A stretch of 58,724 bases of DNA from Tieghemiomyces parasiticus (Eukaryota > Kickxellomycota > Dimargaritomycetes > Dimargaritales > Dimargaritaceae). The first letter of the stretch is position 1. Each line of letters starts with the position of its first letter. The notes below the pieces were generated by a model. The model worked only from the letters and a program-made list of their open reading frames with translations. It did no database searches and was not told where the DNA came from. This document shows, one piece after another, positions 46,629 to 57,317 of the stretch. Location of the stretch: the NCBI GenBank assembly GCA_027575765.1, contig JANBPT010000190.1, positions 1 through 58,724 of the forward strand, in the 5' to 3' direction. The translations under genes were made by a program, and so were the position numbers.

Positions 46629-49029
46629 CTACCGCCTGTCTCCCCTCGAGGGATGGATGCTATGCCGGAGGATGTTGCGTCGGGTCTTGCGGGCCACGCT
46701 GCCCTGGCCTGCACGGGGCTCGACGGACATATAAGGCACGGGTTGGTCCCCACTGCAAGCTGTAGTCGGATTACGTAGCAATAAATGGCGAAGATACTTG
46801 GTGTGCGTCATGGCGGTGATAGGCAAAACGGACAAACCGTCCCCCAGTAGTTGAAGACCGCTCACGCGAGTGAGCAGTTGGGGTAGGACTGGCGTGAGGA
46901 AATACAGTCGGCGGGCGGTCGGGTCGACGGCGCGCACGACAGCCAGTCCAAGGCAGGTTGTGGTGTCCACAGGGGCCGCCCCGTAAGCGATGATAGGGCG
47001 ATCGGCCAGTGACGATTCCCGTGGACCCTTGGATCGTACCGTGTCGGCCACGAGGGCCACGACCGATCCGTTGAGAGCGTAGAGGAGCTGGCTGGGACTC
47101 AGGTCGGTGAAGGGCGTGTAGACGGTAAGCGTGGTCCAGTCCAGAGCGTAAGGCTGCTGGCGGGTCAAGGGCTGGTCGAGATGATAGGTCATGGCACTGA
47201 TCGGGGATGGGGTGTCGCGGGACAGGCGGACCGCTTCATTTGTCGACCGCATCGGCGAGACGGTGAAATCTCCCCGAAGAACCGGGTCGACCAGAGCCTC
47301 GGTCGGTCTAGAATGAAAATAGCACCAGATGGAAAGGCTACGTCGGCCGTGAGGGTCCATCGTGGCCGTTCCTGAGGCACCGCCTAAGGAACGGTCGAGG
47401 GTCAATAGCCGGGGGACCGAGTAGGCCACGGGCAAGGTTGGGAGGTCTTCGGCTAAGCGGGCAGCGAACCGTTCGGCCGCCTTGTCGCCGGGAACGTGGA
47501 TATTGACCAAGAAGGCCGGGTGACACAGGCCGAGCAACTCCATCAGGAGGGTGTACCCATAATCAGTGACCCAGCCCTGGGTGTTGATTACAAGCGGCAA
47601 GGGGGTTCGTGTGGCCGCCAGGGCGGTGTACGTATCCAACAGATCCGTGGCGGCGGCCACGTAGCGGTCGTAGTCGCCACGTGGGGAGTTGAGGCCGAGG
47701 CAATGGGCACGATAGGGGCTGATCAGGTGGGTGAAGGGCGGGCCGAGGATTGGCCGCTCCAACATGTAAAGGGCCAAAGTGCCGGCTGGCGCAAACTCGG
47801 ACTGGCCCAGATCGGTGTCCAGGTAGGCAACGCGAGGGAATGCGGCTAGAAGGCCGTTGACCACCATGCGACTAAAGGTAGACTTGCCCGACCCTTGCAC
47901 CCCGGCGATGGTCATGACAGGGCCGGGGGTTTGCGCTCGCGGGTGATAGTTGGCCGTATAGGCGGTGAACTCGCTGATGGCGTCGGTCCAGCCCACGGGT
48001 GTCTGGAGTAGGCGCTGGTTGTACGGAACCTTCCGGAACGGATAGAAATGGGTCAGTGCGAATGCGCTGGCGTAGCCAGGCGTGGCAGTGGGGGTCGAGT
48101 CCGCCCCCGGCTCGGCCGTAAGGTCAAGGTCCGGGTCGTTTAGGACGACCACACCTCCGTCACTTTCGACATCACTCACTGGTAGGTTGTTGGCGGGTGC
48201 AACGGCACTGGCCGTGTGGCCGGCTAGCCAGCCAGCGTTGTCATCAGCATCGCTGCCGTCATCGCTCTGCCTGCTAGTTGAATTCCCGTTACCGGACTCG
48301 ATCCGCGGACGCTTGGTAGTCGTTGGTTGGGGCGCCGTTTGTGTTGTACCAGTGGCCCGGGGCGGCGCGAAGAGGGGCCAGAACATGGACGCCCCAGCGG
48401 CCAGATCCGTTGGCCGGAAGTGCTCGACCTGCCGCAGGGCCAGTACGCACGTCCAATTGCCGGCCGGAAGGCAGCCGTCTATACCGCAGCGACCTATCCA
48501 CGCCTCTAGACCGGTTGCAATCTCGTTCACAACCTCTTCAGCCACGCTCAACTTTGGCCGAATCAGCTCGACTGGCGGCGTTCCCCTCTCACTGCTATCG
48601 GCGCGGATCGAGGGCAAACCGTAAGTAACCGGGGCATAGCAGGGATTGAACAGGGAGCGGGTAACGCTTTGGCGTGTACTCTCCGTCAGAGCTGCACGCA
48701 AGGCCTCCGAGGTCAGCTCAAGTGGGCTAGCTAAAGGGGCCGGTAGACTATAGCCCATAAGACTGGCGCGGCCGGCCAATACGGCGATCGAAACCTGGCC
48801 ATGAAATGTCACTGTCTAAGGATGGAAGGCCCGGTGAGTTGCAGTGAGTGAGCGGTAACTTCGTTAGGGACCGGGGCGGGAAAAGGAAATGGTGGAGCCG
48901 ACTGTTGTCTAACTTGCGAAGTCCAGGCCGTTGAACGCTTACCTGATTTCCCTCTAGCCCCGCAAGGACTAGGGTCGGCGAGACGTGATACAGATTCGTC
49001 GCCGTCGGCTGGAAAGAGGAGACGCTCAT
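46629..49029 (-). CDS. GRC3: Polynucleotide 5'-hydroxyl kinase Grc3/Nol9 family
   Basis: Grc3 phosphorylates RNA 5'-OH ends; with Las1 it processes the ITS2 spacer of pre-rRNA in the nucleolus. Exon 1 is 49029-48943 (29 codons, MSVSSFQPTATNLYHVSPTL...) and exon 2 is 48815-46629, with a 127-nt GTAAGC...TTAG intron. The product is 757 aa. Joining gives VLAGLEGNQ-TVTFHGQVSIAVLAG, the N-terminal beta domain of the family; exon 2 alone would start at GTG. The Walker A motif GVQGSGKST is at about 334-342. The YLDTDLGQSEFAPAGTLAL segment (about 360-378) is the CLP1/Grc3 P-loop signature. LVINTQGWV follows at about 430. A Ser/Asp-rich linker (about 180-270) carries KRPR, a possible nuclear signal. 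A CLP1 orthologue is less likely because of the long N-terminal region. Confidence 0.92.
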
Positions 49030-49442
49030 GACGAGCATATAATCAATAGTATGACAGATTCTGATTGCAGGACCCCCTCCGCAAGGCGGCTTCATGTGGC
49101 ACATTGCCCGGACTACCGGATACTACCCGGCACCGTCAAGCATCGCGGCCACTTCGGGCATTGTGACAAAAACGCTGCATATAAATTTAACTGCCCAGAT
49201 CAGGCACGTGACTTAGGCAGGCATCATTGTAATGGGTGGCCCAGGGCTGACTGGTGGTGACCACCAATCCAGCCTAGGTTTCGTTGTATAAGCACTTCGA
49301 CCTTGACAAAGCGATTTAGCGGGGTCGCCATTTGAATCATCTACCACCCCAGCGTAGCTCCATTGGCATACGTCTTTCACTTCCCGCCGACCTTACCAGC
49401 GCCCCGTCGTACGCTCGGACTTGACCAGCGTACCTCTATACC
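49030..49442. promoter_or_regulatory. Divergent promoter region of Grc3 and the cysteine-synthase-like gene
   Basis: Only 413 nt separate the two start codons, which face away from each other, so both promoters must lie in or overlap this stretch. GCATATAAATTTAA near 49177-49190 is TATA-like on the plus strand, about 260 nt before the ATG at 49443. No other element is clear. Confidence 0.4.
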
Positions 49443-50723
49443 ATGGGTCGACCGGTGACGCTCACTTTGACCCTGCTCGCGGGTCTGGCACTCGGCTACG
49501 CTCTCGGTGTCACCCTCCCCAGCGTTATCTGGCACCGGCCGCCCACCAAGCGCTCGCGGCGACCCTCCACCCTGGGCAGGCCTTCCCCGACCGACTTACG
49601 CGTCGTCAACGGTGTCGCAGGGCTCATCGGCAACACGCCACTCGTGCGCATCCCCAGTCTCTCGGAGGCGACCGGGTGCGAGATCTACGCGAAGGCCGAG
49701 TTCCTCAATCCGGGGGGCAGCCCTAAAGACCGGGTGGCCTTATCCATGGTGGAGACCGCCGAGGCCCACGGCGAACTTCGACCACATACAGCCTCCTGCC
49801 TGTTTGAAGGAACGGTCGGATCCACCGGTATCTCACTCGCCATGATCGCGCGGGCCAAGGGCTACCTCTGCCATATTGTTCTCCCGGACGACCAGGCCGC
49901 CGAGAAGTATGCGCTGCTGGAGAAATTTTGCGCCGAGGTAGAGAAGGTGCGCCCGGTCAGCATTGTCAATCAGGACCACTTTGTAAACGTGGCCAGGCGG
50001 CGGGCCTGCGTCTACGATGGACAGGGCGATCTGGAAGGCGGCCACCGCGGCTATTTTGCCGACCAATTCGATAATCTAGCCAACTACCGGGCACATTACC
50101 AGACCACGGGTCCCGAGATTTGGACGCAGACCCACGGGAACCTGGATGCATTCGTGTCCGGCGCCGGGACGGGTGGGACGCTGGCTGGTACGGCGCTTTA
50201 CCTCAAGCAGCACCACCCATCCTTACGGGTCGTCCTCGCCGACCCGCAAGGATCGGGTCTATTCCACCGGATCAAGCACGGGGTCATGTACGCCCCCGAG
50301 GAGGCCGAAGGGACCCGCCGGCGCCACCAGGTGGACACAGTAGTGGAAGGGATGGGCATTAACCGGGTCACTCGTAACTTGGCCCAGGTACTCGTCCCGG
50401 GTCTGGCCCATAGTCACAACGGCGGTGTCCCTGGTACCCCATGGGTGGACGACGCCGTCCGGGTTACCGATCAAGAGGCCGTATGGATGGCGCGGTACCT
50501 GGTGAACCGTGAAGGTCTGTTCATCGGGAGTACCGCCGCCGTCAACTGCGTGGCTGCCGTACGGACCGCCCTTACCCTGGGCCCTGGGCACACCATCGTC
50601 ACCATCCTCTGTGACTCTGGCCAGCGCCACCTGACCAAGTTCTGGAACGATGACTACCTGCGGGCCCAGGGCCTCGACGTAGCCTTCCCAGATGATCTCG
50701 ACTTCCTCGGCGCGGACGCCTAA
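49443..50723 (+). CDS. Membrane-anchored cysteine-synthase-like PLP enzyme (Mcy1/Cys12 type)
   Basis: Beta-family PLP enzyme of 426 aa, one exon. Residues 6-30 (LTLTLLAGLALGYALGVTLP...) form a hydrophobic anchor followed by a basic segment, as in the yeast mitochondrial outer-membrane protein Mcy1 and Neurospora/fission yeast Cys12. The substrate-entry segment GLIGNTPLVRI is at 60-70. The PLP lysine is Lys95 in GGSPKDRVAL. The GTVGSTGISLA loop is at 123-133 and the phosphate-binding SGAGTGGTLAG loop at 239-249. The DSGQRHLTKF segment is near the end (391-400). Known members are probably not the main cysteine synthase. Activity here is untested. The start is the first ATG, and the gene is divergent from Grc3. 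Confidence 0.9.
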   Translation: MGRPVTLTLTLLAGLALGYALGVTLPSVIWHRPPTKRSRRPSTLGRPSPTDLRVVNGVAGLIGNTPLVRIPSLSEATGCEIYAKAEFLNPGGSPKDRVALSMVETAEAHGELRPHTASCLFEGTVGSTGISLAMIARAKGYLCHIVLPDDQAAEKYALLEKFCAEVEKVRPVSIVNQDHFVNVARRRACVYDGQGDLEGGHRGYFADQFDNLANYRAHYQTTGPEIWTQTHGNLDAFVSGAGTGGTLAGTALYLKQHHPSLRVVLADPQGSGLFHRIKHGVMYAPEEAEGTRRRHQVDTVVEGMGINRVTRNLAQVLVPGLAHSHNGGVPGTPWVDDAVRVTDQEAVWMARYLVNREGLFIGSTAAVNCVAAVRTALTLGPGHTIVTILCDSGQRHLTKFWNDDYLRAQGLDVAFPDDLDFLGADA

Positions 50724-51094
50724 TCCTGACCCTGTACATATTTCCCACCAGTCTTTTCCGAGCGCTGCTTACTAACCCCAAATAAATTAACAGAACGGCG
50801 AGACTCGCCCATCCACCCCCGGATGACCATGCATGGAACTGGAAACTATACCCAGTACACCCGGTGGACTGGTAGCGCACGAAGGGGTGATATTCACGTG
50901 ATTCGCTGTGAAAGCGTTCCAACCTGATGTTGTGGGTTGGGCAGCAGAGCTGGGCTCCAGGCCTACAACGATAGACGGGGCCCAGTTTGCAGCGTGTGGC
51001 TTGCGAAGCGCCCACCCGATGCAGACTGAATCATTTTTACCGCTGGTTTGTCGCTTGTTGAGTTCAGCGTCTTGATCCCCGTACTAATTGCACC
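50724..51094. other. Spacer between the cysteine-synthase-like and TPR genes
   Basis: It contains the 3' UTR of the first gene with its poly(A) signal and, within 371 nt, the promoter of the next. Nothing else is seen. Confidence 0.45.
50781..50786 (+). terminator. Poly(A) signal AATAAA of the cysteine-synthase-like gene
   Basis: A canonical AATAAA lies about 58 nt after the stop codon. Confidence 0.6.
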
Positions 51095-52885
51095 ATGGCC
51101 TTTCTGCGACATGCGACACATTTGCGGTCGGCCCGAGCCGCCGGTCTGTCCGGTATTCTGACCGCACCCGCGGGCGCCCTGCGCCTACCGCGGCCTGCAG
51201 CGGTTCCGGCCCGCCTTACTTTGGCTGCCCCTGCTAACGTAACCTCGTTCTATCGCCCCATCACCACGACGCAGCCGACCCAACTGCGCTTCCCCCAGTT
51301 GAAATGGCCTAACCGGAACCGGCTGTATCAGCTCCGGAGCTCTAGCATACGGGCCGAGGCTACTCGGGGAAATTTTACCTACCTCACGCGTTTCGTCCTC
51401 TTCTTTGTCCTGTCCGGCTGTGTCGTGACGACATCGTTCGCCACGGGTATGTACTTTATGATGAAACATCTGGATGAGGAATTGGCCCCCGTGGACCGCC
51501 GGATCCCCGACCCAGCCCACAAGTATTTAATGGGAGCGGTGGTCCGTGAGCAGATCTTGCCCAGTGCCGCCTCGGCCCGGCACTTTGTAATCAAGGGCCG
51601 TGAGTACCTCCTGGAGACTATTATCGAGCAAGAGGCCAAGGCATGTGAAGATGGTTCGGTGCCGGACCCCGACCGGCTCACCGAGACCGACCCGGCCGTC
51701 ATCGAGCTGACGATGCGTGTGGCCGACTACCTGGCCCGCGACGGAGATGACCTCGCCGCCCGGGACGAGTACCAGAAGGTTTGGGATAAGTATGTCACCC
51801 ATGGTGACACCTTCTGGCAGGCCGTGGCCCGAACTGACCGCTACCGGATGCCAACTGCCGGGCCGGGCCTCCGGCCTGTGACGGTTGACCCCGTCACCGG
51901 CATTTCCTCGACCCGCCGTCTAGTAACCTTGGTCCGCCTGGCCAATCAATTCGGGGCGGTTTCCACCCGCCTAGGCGACTACGATGCGGCCCTCACCCAG
52001 CTTGGCCTGGCCACCCAGTGGTACCGGGAACTGACGGATACCGTTTCCCCGGCCGACGCGGCCATTCAGACCCGCGAGCACGGGCGGTGGGTCACGTACG
52101 AGAGAGACGACCTTCGACTCCTTGAACTACGTACCATTTACCTCCTCGGCGACGTTTACGCGCGACGGTCAGAGCTCGACCTGGCCTATGACCTGTATCA
52201 GGAGGCTCTCAAGCGGTTCCAAGTCTATAACCAGGTCCGTCAGGGTGAGATCGCCTCGGGCACCCTCCGGCTGGATTACGATCGGTACATCCCAAGTCGC
52301 TGGGCTACATTCAATAAGTATGCGTTTGGCAACCGGCTGGACCTGTCGGGCCTGTTTTACCCGCCCACCGCATCGCTAGCTAGTCCGCGGCGTCATGAGT
52401 ACCGGACCAGTTCGCCCGCAGGCCAGGACATTGCAATCGATATTGTTCGCCGCATCCTCTCCCGCGACCTCAAATCCATCATTGACCCAAACCGAGAGTA
52501 CACCGTTGACCCGTGGGCCTGCCGCGACGCCTACCTTATGGACCGCCTGGGTGAGGTCAGCTACGGTCGAGGCAATCGTACCGAGGCTGAGCGCTGGTTC
52601 CGGTCGGCCTTGCGGATTGCCGAGAGTCAGACAAGTCGGCCCATCGGTTTGGACTGTACCGCCACTGTGTTAAGCCACCTGGCTACACTGGCCGAACGTC
52701 AGGGCCAGCCGCAGGAGGCTCACACGTACTGGCAGCGCGCCTTGGATACCGCCGAGGTCGCCGATATGCACGATTTAGCCGATAAATGTCGGGCCGCGCT
52801 CGACCGGAATGCCGCACTCCAGCGGGATCAGGCCCGATTGACTGGCGGGAATAGTGGGCCGGAGGCTGCTGCGCCTCGGCATTAG
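51095..52885 (+). CDS. Mitochondrial membrane TPR protein, Mgr3-like
   Basis: The product is 596 aa in one exon. The first ~95 residues are rich in Arg, Ala, Ser and Thr and poor in acidic residues, a typical mitochondrial presequence. A single transmembrane segment lies at about 97-122 (FVLFFVLSGCVVTTSFATGMYFMM). After it come helical repeats of TPR type, clearest at about 200-240, 285-325, 345-385 and 490-570. Examples are LLGDVYARRSELDLAYDLYQEAL, and MDRLGEVSYGRGNRTEAERWF followed by LSHLATLAERQGQPQEAHTYW. A presequence, one membrane span and TPRs match Mgr3-type adaptors of the mitochondrial i-AAA protease in fungi. That match is by architecture, so the family name is tentative. Confidence 0.8.
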   Translation: MAFLRHATHLRSARAAGLSGILTAPAGALRLPRPAAVPARLTLAAPANVTSFYRPITTTQPTQLRFPQLKWPNRNRLYQLRSSSIRAEATRGNFTYLTRFVLFFVLSGCVVTTSFATGMYFMMKHLDEELAPVDRRIPDPAHKYLMGAVVREQILPSAASARHFVIKGREYLLETIIEQEAKACEDGSVPDPDRLTETDPAVIELTMRVADYLARDGDDLAARDEYQKVWDKYVTHGDTFWQAVARTDRYRMPTAGPGLRPVTVDPVTGISSTRRLVTLVRLANQFGAVSTRLGDYDAALTQLGLATQWYRELTDTVSPADAAIQTREHGRWVTYERDDLRLLELRTIYLLGDVYARRSELDLAYDLYQEALKRFQVYNQVRQGEIASGTLRLDYDRYIPSRWATFNKYAFGNRLDLSGLFYPPTASLASPRRHEYRTSSPAGQDIAIDIVRRILSRDLKSIIDPNREYTVDPWACRDAYLMDRLGEVSYGRGNRTEAERWFRSALRIAESQTSRPIGLDCTATVLSHLATLAERQGQPQEAHTYWQRALDTAEVADMHDLADKCRAALDRNAALQRDQARLTGGNSGPEAAAPRH

Positions 52886-55800
52886 CCATCGCGAGACTAT
52901 AATAAAACGGATACCTAACGTGGCGGAGGTCGTAGGTTAAATAAAACAATAAGGGATGCTTTTTCGTAGTGGCCGGTAGTGCCCGATGGGGGAGGAAGAG
53001 GGGGGGTGGGGTCGTGTGGCGATCCCTTGGTTACCCTATTAGTGCACGACTGTGGGACGAGACGGAGTTTGAATTGATTACCTATTTCGGCCCGTAGAGG
53101 AAATGTTGCAAGCAAGCCGTTGGAGAGACACGGCGGCGGTATATGTTCAGTGGACGATGGAGACTTTGGGGCTTGTCCGGACCGAGGCCACATCTTCCTG
53201 TCGATTTACAATAGCTTCACTTTCTACCGTTTAATGGTTGGGGTAGCAGCCGGCAGTCAGCTGGGGTCAATGACGGACAGCAAAAGTAAGATCCGTCGCC
53301 TCGGTTGGGGGCAAAACACGACACGTCTATAGTCTGGACCGCTCCTCCTTGCTTTTTTACTTGACGGCGGGGGTGGCGGGGATGAAACGTAACGCCATGA
53401 CAATAATGCACACCATTCGGGGCATACTATTATACGGACAGGACTACATATAATTCCAGCGAGGTAGCCATACTAACTTCAGCATGGTACCTAGCATCAC
53501 CAATGCGACCAGCTGTGTGAGGCCCCCGCCTCCCCCAACCCATCTGCCTGGCACCCTCATTACATGAGTGGTGTGACCCCGTCCCCAGCCGATGTCACCC
53601 ATATGGAGGAGATCACCCACCCTACGAGGTAAACAGTAAACAGACCTTCCCCTCCATCAGGTGAATGAATGGACGGGAGCGGCCATCATGGGCAAGGACG
53701 GTCTCCCCTCTCATTGTAATAATAATAAAAAACTTTCGGGCAGGGCGGGGAAACGTGTTCCGTCGGAGTTTCAATATGCTAGGTACGGTGGAGGGGCCAC
53801 TTGGGCCGCAAGGGTACAGTTCAAGTGCGACATTCTGGCTTCTATTTTGTAGCCTGGTGGATGAGTGGCCACTCCATCCTCTGAGCTTGTCAGGCCTGCC
53901 ATCTGAATATCGCAAGAGGTAATAGCCCCAAGAACTATAGGATGAATAGTAAATAGATTCATACCGCTACGTTCATGTTTGGGGTCTGTAAAAATCAGAC
54001 TGTTTGATATTAACTTCGGGCCACTGGCCTCTATGGCAGTTGTTACCGGGAGTATAGCGCGCAGGAAATCTATTCACCTTGCGCCACATGGGACGGCTCG
54101 ACCTAGATTAAGGGTCTAGCTTCGCAAGCCCCTTCGACATGTACATCCCAGTTTGGTGTCCTAACCATGGTCCCTTCTACGGAGTCCTGCGGCCGAGAGT
54201 GTCAGTAGCACCCTTGCCCCCCTGATGCTGCGCAGGCGAGGGGCAGACGTAAACAATGGCCAGAAAAAAAAAGTCTGACCAATCAGCAAGCGAGTGTCCT
54301 AATCATCACCCTGGCTCTTCCCCTCATACAGGATATTTCAGGTCCATACCCAACGTACGGTACTTAAGACGACCAGGGCTACAGCTGTCACGAGCAGGAA
54401 GTGTAGGGCAACCACCTCCGAGGCCAGTCATGGGGTGGTCAAATATGTTGGGGTGCTTGGGCCTGACTAGGTCGTATAACCGACCGCCCTGAGAGGACGG
54501 CCGCCGAAATCCAGTCTCATTTACGTCCGGACCACAGAATGGCAGGTTGCTTGACGATCACCGCGACCTGCTAGAGGACGCGGTTGTGATATGAATGCTT
54601 AAAATTAATACGATGGTAGGAGGTGGACGGCACCCGCCGGCGGAAGTTGCTGGCGTATCGAAATGCATCGACTACGGTCTCTGTACCAGGCTGTTTTTGG
54701 CTATTAGCTCCCAGGAGTCGCCGTTGGGTCCCGGCTCTGATCCGGCCGGATTAACTAAGCCCAAATATTCCCCTCCCTGAGCGTGAGTATCTCGTATATC
54801 CAGAATACGAACCGGTGTCGAAGGAAGCTTTACAGCCCACTGTTTTGACGTACGTGTAATGAAATGGACCCTACATTGGTCAAGGTGGCCACTTGCGGAT
54901 GTAGTCCGGCTTAATCTGGTGTTTAGTGCCCATGACTGGACCCGCCAGCGACTTCGTCCTCTCCACAACCCATCCTCCGGACCTGCCAGAACTTGGACCG
55001 CCAATCAGAAGCAGACAACAACAATAAGTATGTTGACCGGTGGAAAGGATGGCCCACAACACGGCGTCAGCATGGCTAGGCACTGGGCGGGTGCGAGTGA
55101 AGGACCGACGCTGCCAGTTTGATTGACGTTCGGCGGACGGTTACATGGCAACGCAGACTAAGTGGGACGGCAGGCCGCGGCGTACAGGTGCGATGAAAAG
55201 GAGGGTGGGGTGGGTGCTGCTGGAAACCAGGGCAGCACACAGCGGGTATTCGCGGGGTTACTGGTTGGTAGCTAAGGGCTCAAGGCGGCTGGAGGGAACC
55301 CTTCCTCCGCCTACGGCTTGTGTTTCGATTGCCCCTACGACAAAAGTCACCTGGCTGGCGATACGGTTACCAACTGGCGGCGGGATATCGATGAGGGCAC
55401 AGCCGGGCTTGTCTCCTGCCTACGCTTCCACATTACCCCCCCCCTCCTCCTCCTCACTTGTATATTCGACTGCTGCTCCAGAAAAGGGGGAGGAGAAATG
55501 TGCGTGGGGATGGGAGGGCGTTGAGTGCGCGTCACCGCTATCTCTGCTCCGACGCCCAACCCTTGGAACGGTGCTGACGGGCCATCGCAATGAGTTGCGC
55601 AGCCACTAAGCTTCGGCTTATTCGCCATACGACTCTTATGGTAACTTCAAGCTCTGGGGCCATGGCTCCCCTCGTCCTTCCATCCTTCTCTCTGGATAGA
55701 CAGCTGGACACGCCATGCTCCCCCCTCTCTCTCCGACCCACGTAGTCGCACACTCCCATCCCCCAAGTTTCGAGGGCAATCCCTTTTTCGTCGGGAGGGT

Positions 55801-57317
55801 GTTTATTTACCTTCATGTACAGGCCGCCAACTCTATATATCAAGCATCCCCGGCCCCTCCCGATGCCATCCTTCCCCCGCTCTGCAGTTTCTGTCAGCTA
55901 CTCCTACTTCGCCTTTCGTAATATTCCTTTACGTAAAGCCCCCCGGTCTAACCAGCCGTACCATACCCCGTCATTCAGCGCTATCGCAGTCCCGACTGCC
56001 TAAACTATCGTTGAACCCCGCTCGTGTCTCTCCGTCCGTACCTAATATTCCGCTCCTTGACCAATACCCTACGGTCAACCTCGGCGCCGCACTCGTTTCT
56101 TCAAATTTTCCCGCCCCTACAAGTCCCTCAAGGTAAGTTCTACAGGCCATCCTTGCCAAAGAGGTCCTGACGATTATAGCGGGCATAGCATATCCCGCCA
56201 GCCACTTGCCACCTCAATTCAAACTCCGCCGCCAGCGAGCTACTTGGCCCCAGAGCCTCGTGGGCGGTCCGAGTTGGGACTGTGGAGGTTCACTGTTGGA
56301 CGAAGGACGGTAACCCACGCCGGCGACCAATTGGTAATAAGCATACTATCCCATATAGTCACCAGCCAGATATCCTAACAGTAAGCTCCGACCATTGGCT
56401 GTGACGTGCTATTCTTCCACCACCATTCCTCCCCCACATTTAGGCACACAATAGTGGTCATCTAATTTGTCCAGTGGACCCGCCTGTCCGTGCTTTTGAC
56501 AACCCTTTCCGGTAGGTACTCGTCGAACGGAAGCTAATGTCGGCGCCAGCAGTAATTTAAGGATCCCGTTGGATCTATTTGTAGGTTGATATATTCAACC
56601 GGTAAATGTCGATAGAGGGCAGTCGCTACCATTTGCACCGGCGGTGGCTAGTCCTCAAAGTCTCCTGCTGAATTTGCCTTCAAAAAAAATTGGCTTACAA
56701 GAACCATCACACACTTTGTTTCCCCCCATCGGCCTGGTCCGAATCTGCATCATAACCGCCGTGGCACTTACTGCGACTGGTTCAAAACACCGTAGCGGAC
56801 TGCCGGTAATCAGTGACCTGCCCCGGCACTACGAGTGTTCGCCCAGCTTACCCTCCTTCGCAACCAGCACTTCCCCCCCCCTACGGCCATCATCCGGACT
56901 GCAGGCCAGCCCACCTGCATTGTCCTTCCTTGTACCGTGCAGCCTGTTCCCTACCGACTCCGGCCTGGCGTACCCCGCGCCCCTGATATTCACTAGTGTA
57001 CACATTGTCCACACATCCTCCTCCCTTCAGTGTAGCATCCCGTCCACCGCCGATCTGTACCTGGCTTCGTTACATATCTATATATATTTCCTCTGCCTGC
57101 ATCGTTTCGTTTCTGAAATTTCCGCTGTCGCTTTTCACCATCCGCATATCCATTTATCGTATACCCTGTCATTGACATCCTACTGCGTTTCCTAATACGC
57201 GCTCGCTGCTTCCTGCTATATCTTAATCGCCACAAGCCCCCCCAGACTCGCAGTCGTCGACTTACCTTCCCCCCACCCAATCTTCAACCACTTCCCCAGG
57301 CAGTATTTTCCTGCACA
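52886..57317. other. 4.4-kb stretch between the TPR and CBM48 genes
   Basis: The left end holds TPR 3' signals. The last ~650 nt (about 56660-57317) are strongly pyrimidine-rich and probably are promoter and leader of the CBM48 gene. In between, C runs of 9 (about 55436 and 56873) and short open frames occur, but no gene is supported. Minus-strand frames at 54672-55083 look weakly protein-like without any recognisable domain. Confidence 0.4.
52901..52906 (+). terminator. Poly(A) signal AATAAA of the TPR gene
   Basis: AATAAA lies 15 nt after the stop codon; a second AATAAA follows at about 52940-52945. The second is at the more usual distance. Confidence 0.5.

Noticed and set aside
54672..55083. 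Weakly protein-like minus-strand frames
   Set aside because: No domain, start context or splice signals that would join them; not enough to call a gene or a ruin.
56644..57195. 183-codon plus-strand open frame before the CBM48 gene
   Set aside because: Ser/Leu/Pro-rich translation caused by pyrimidine-rich promoter DNA, with no domain.
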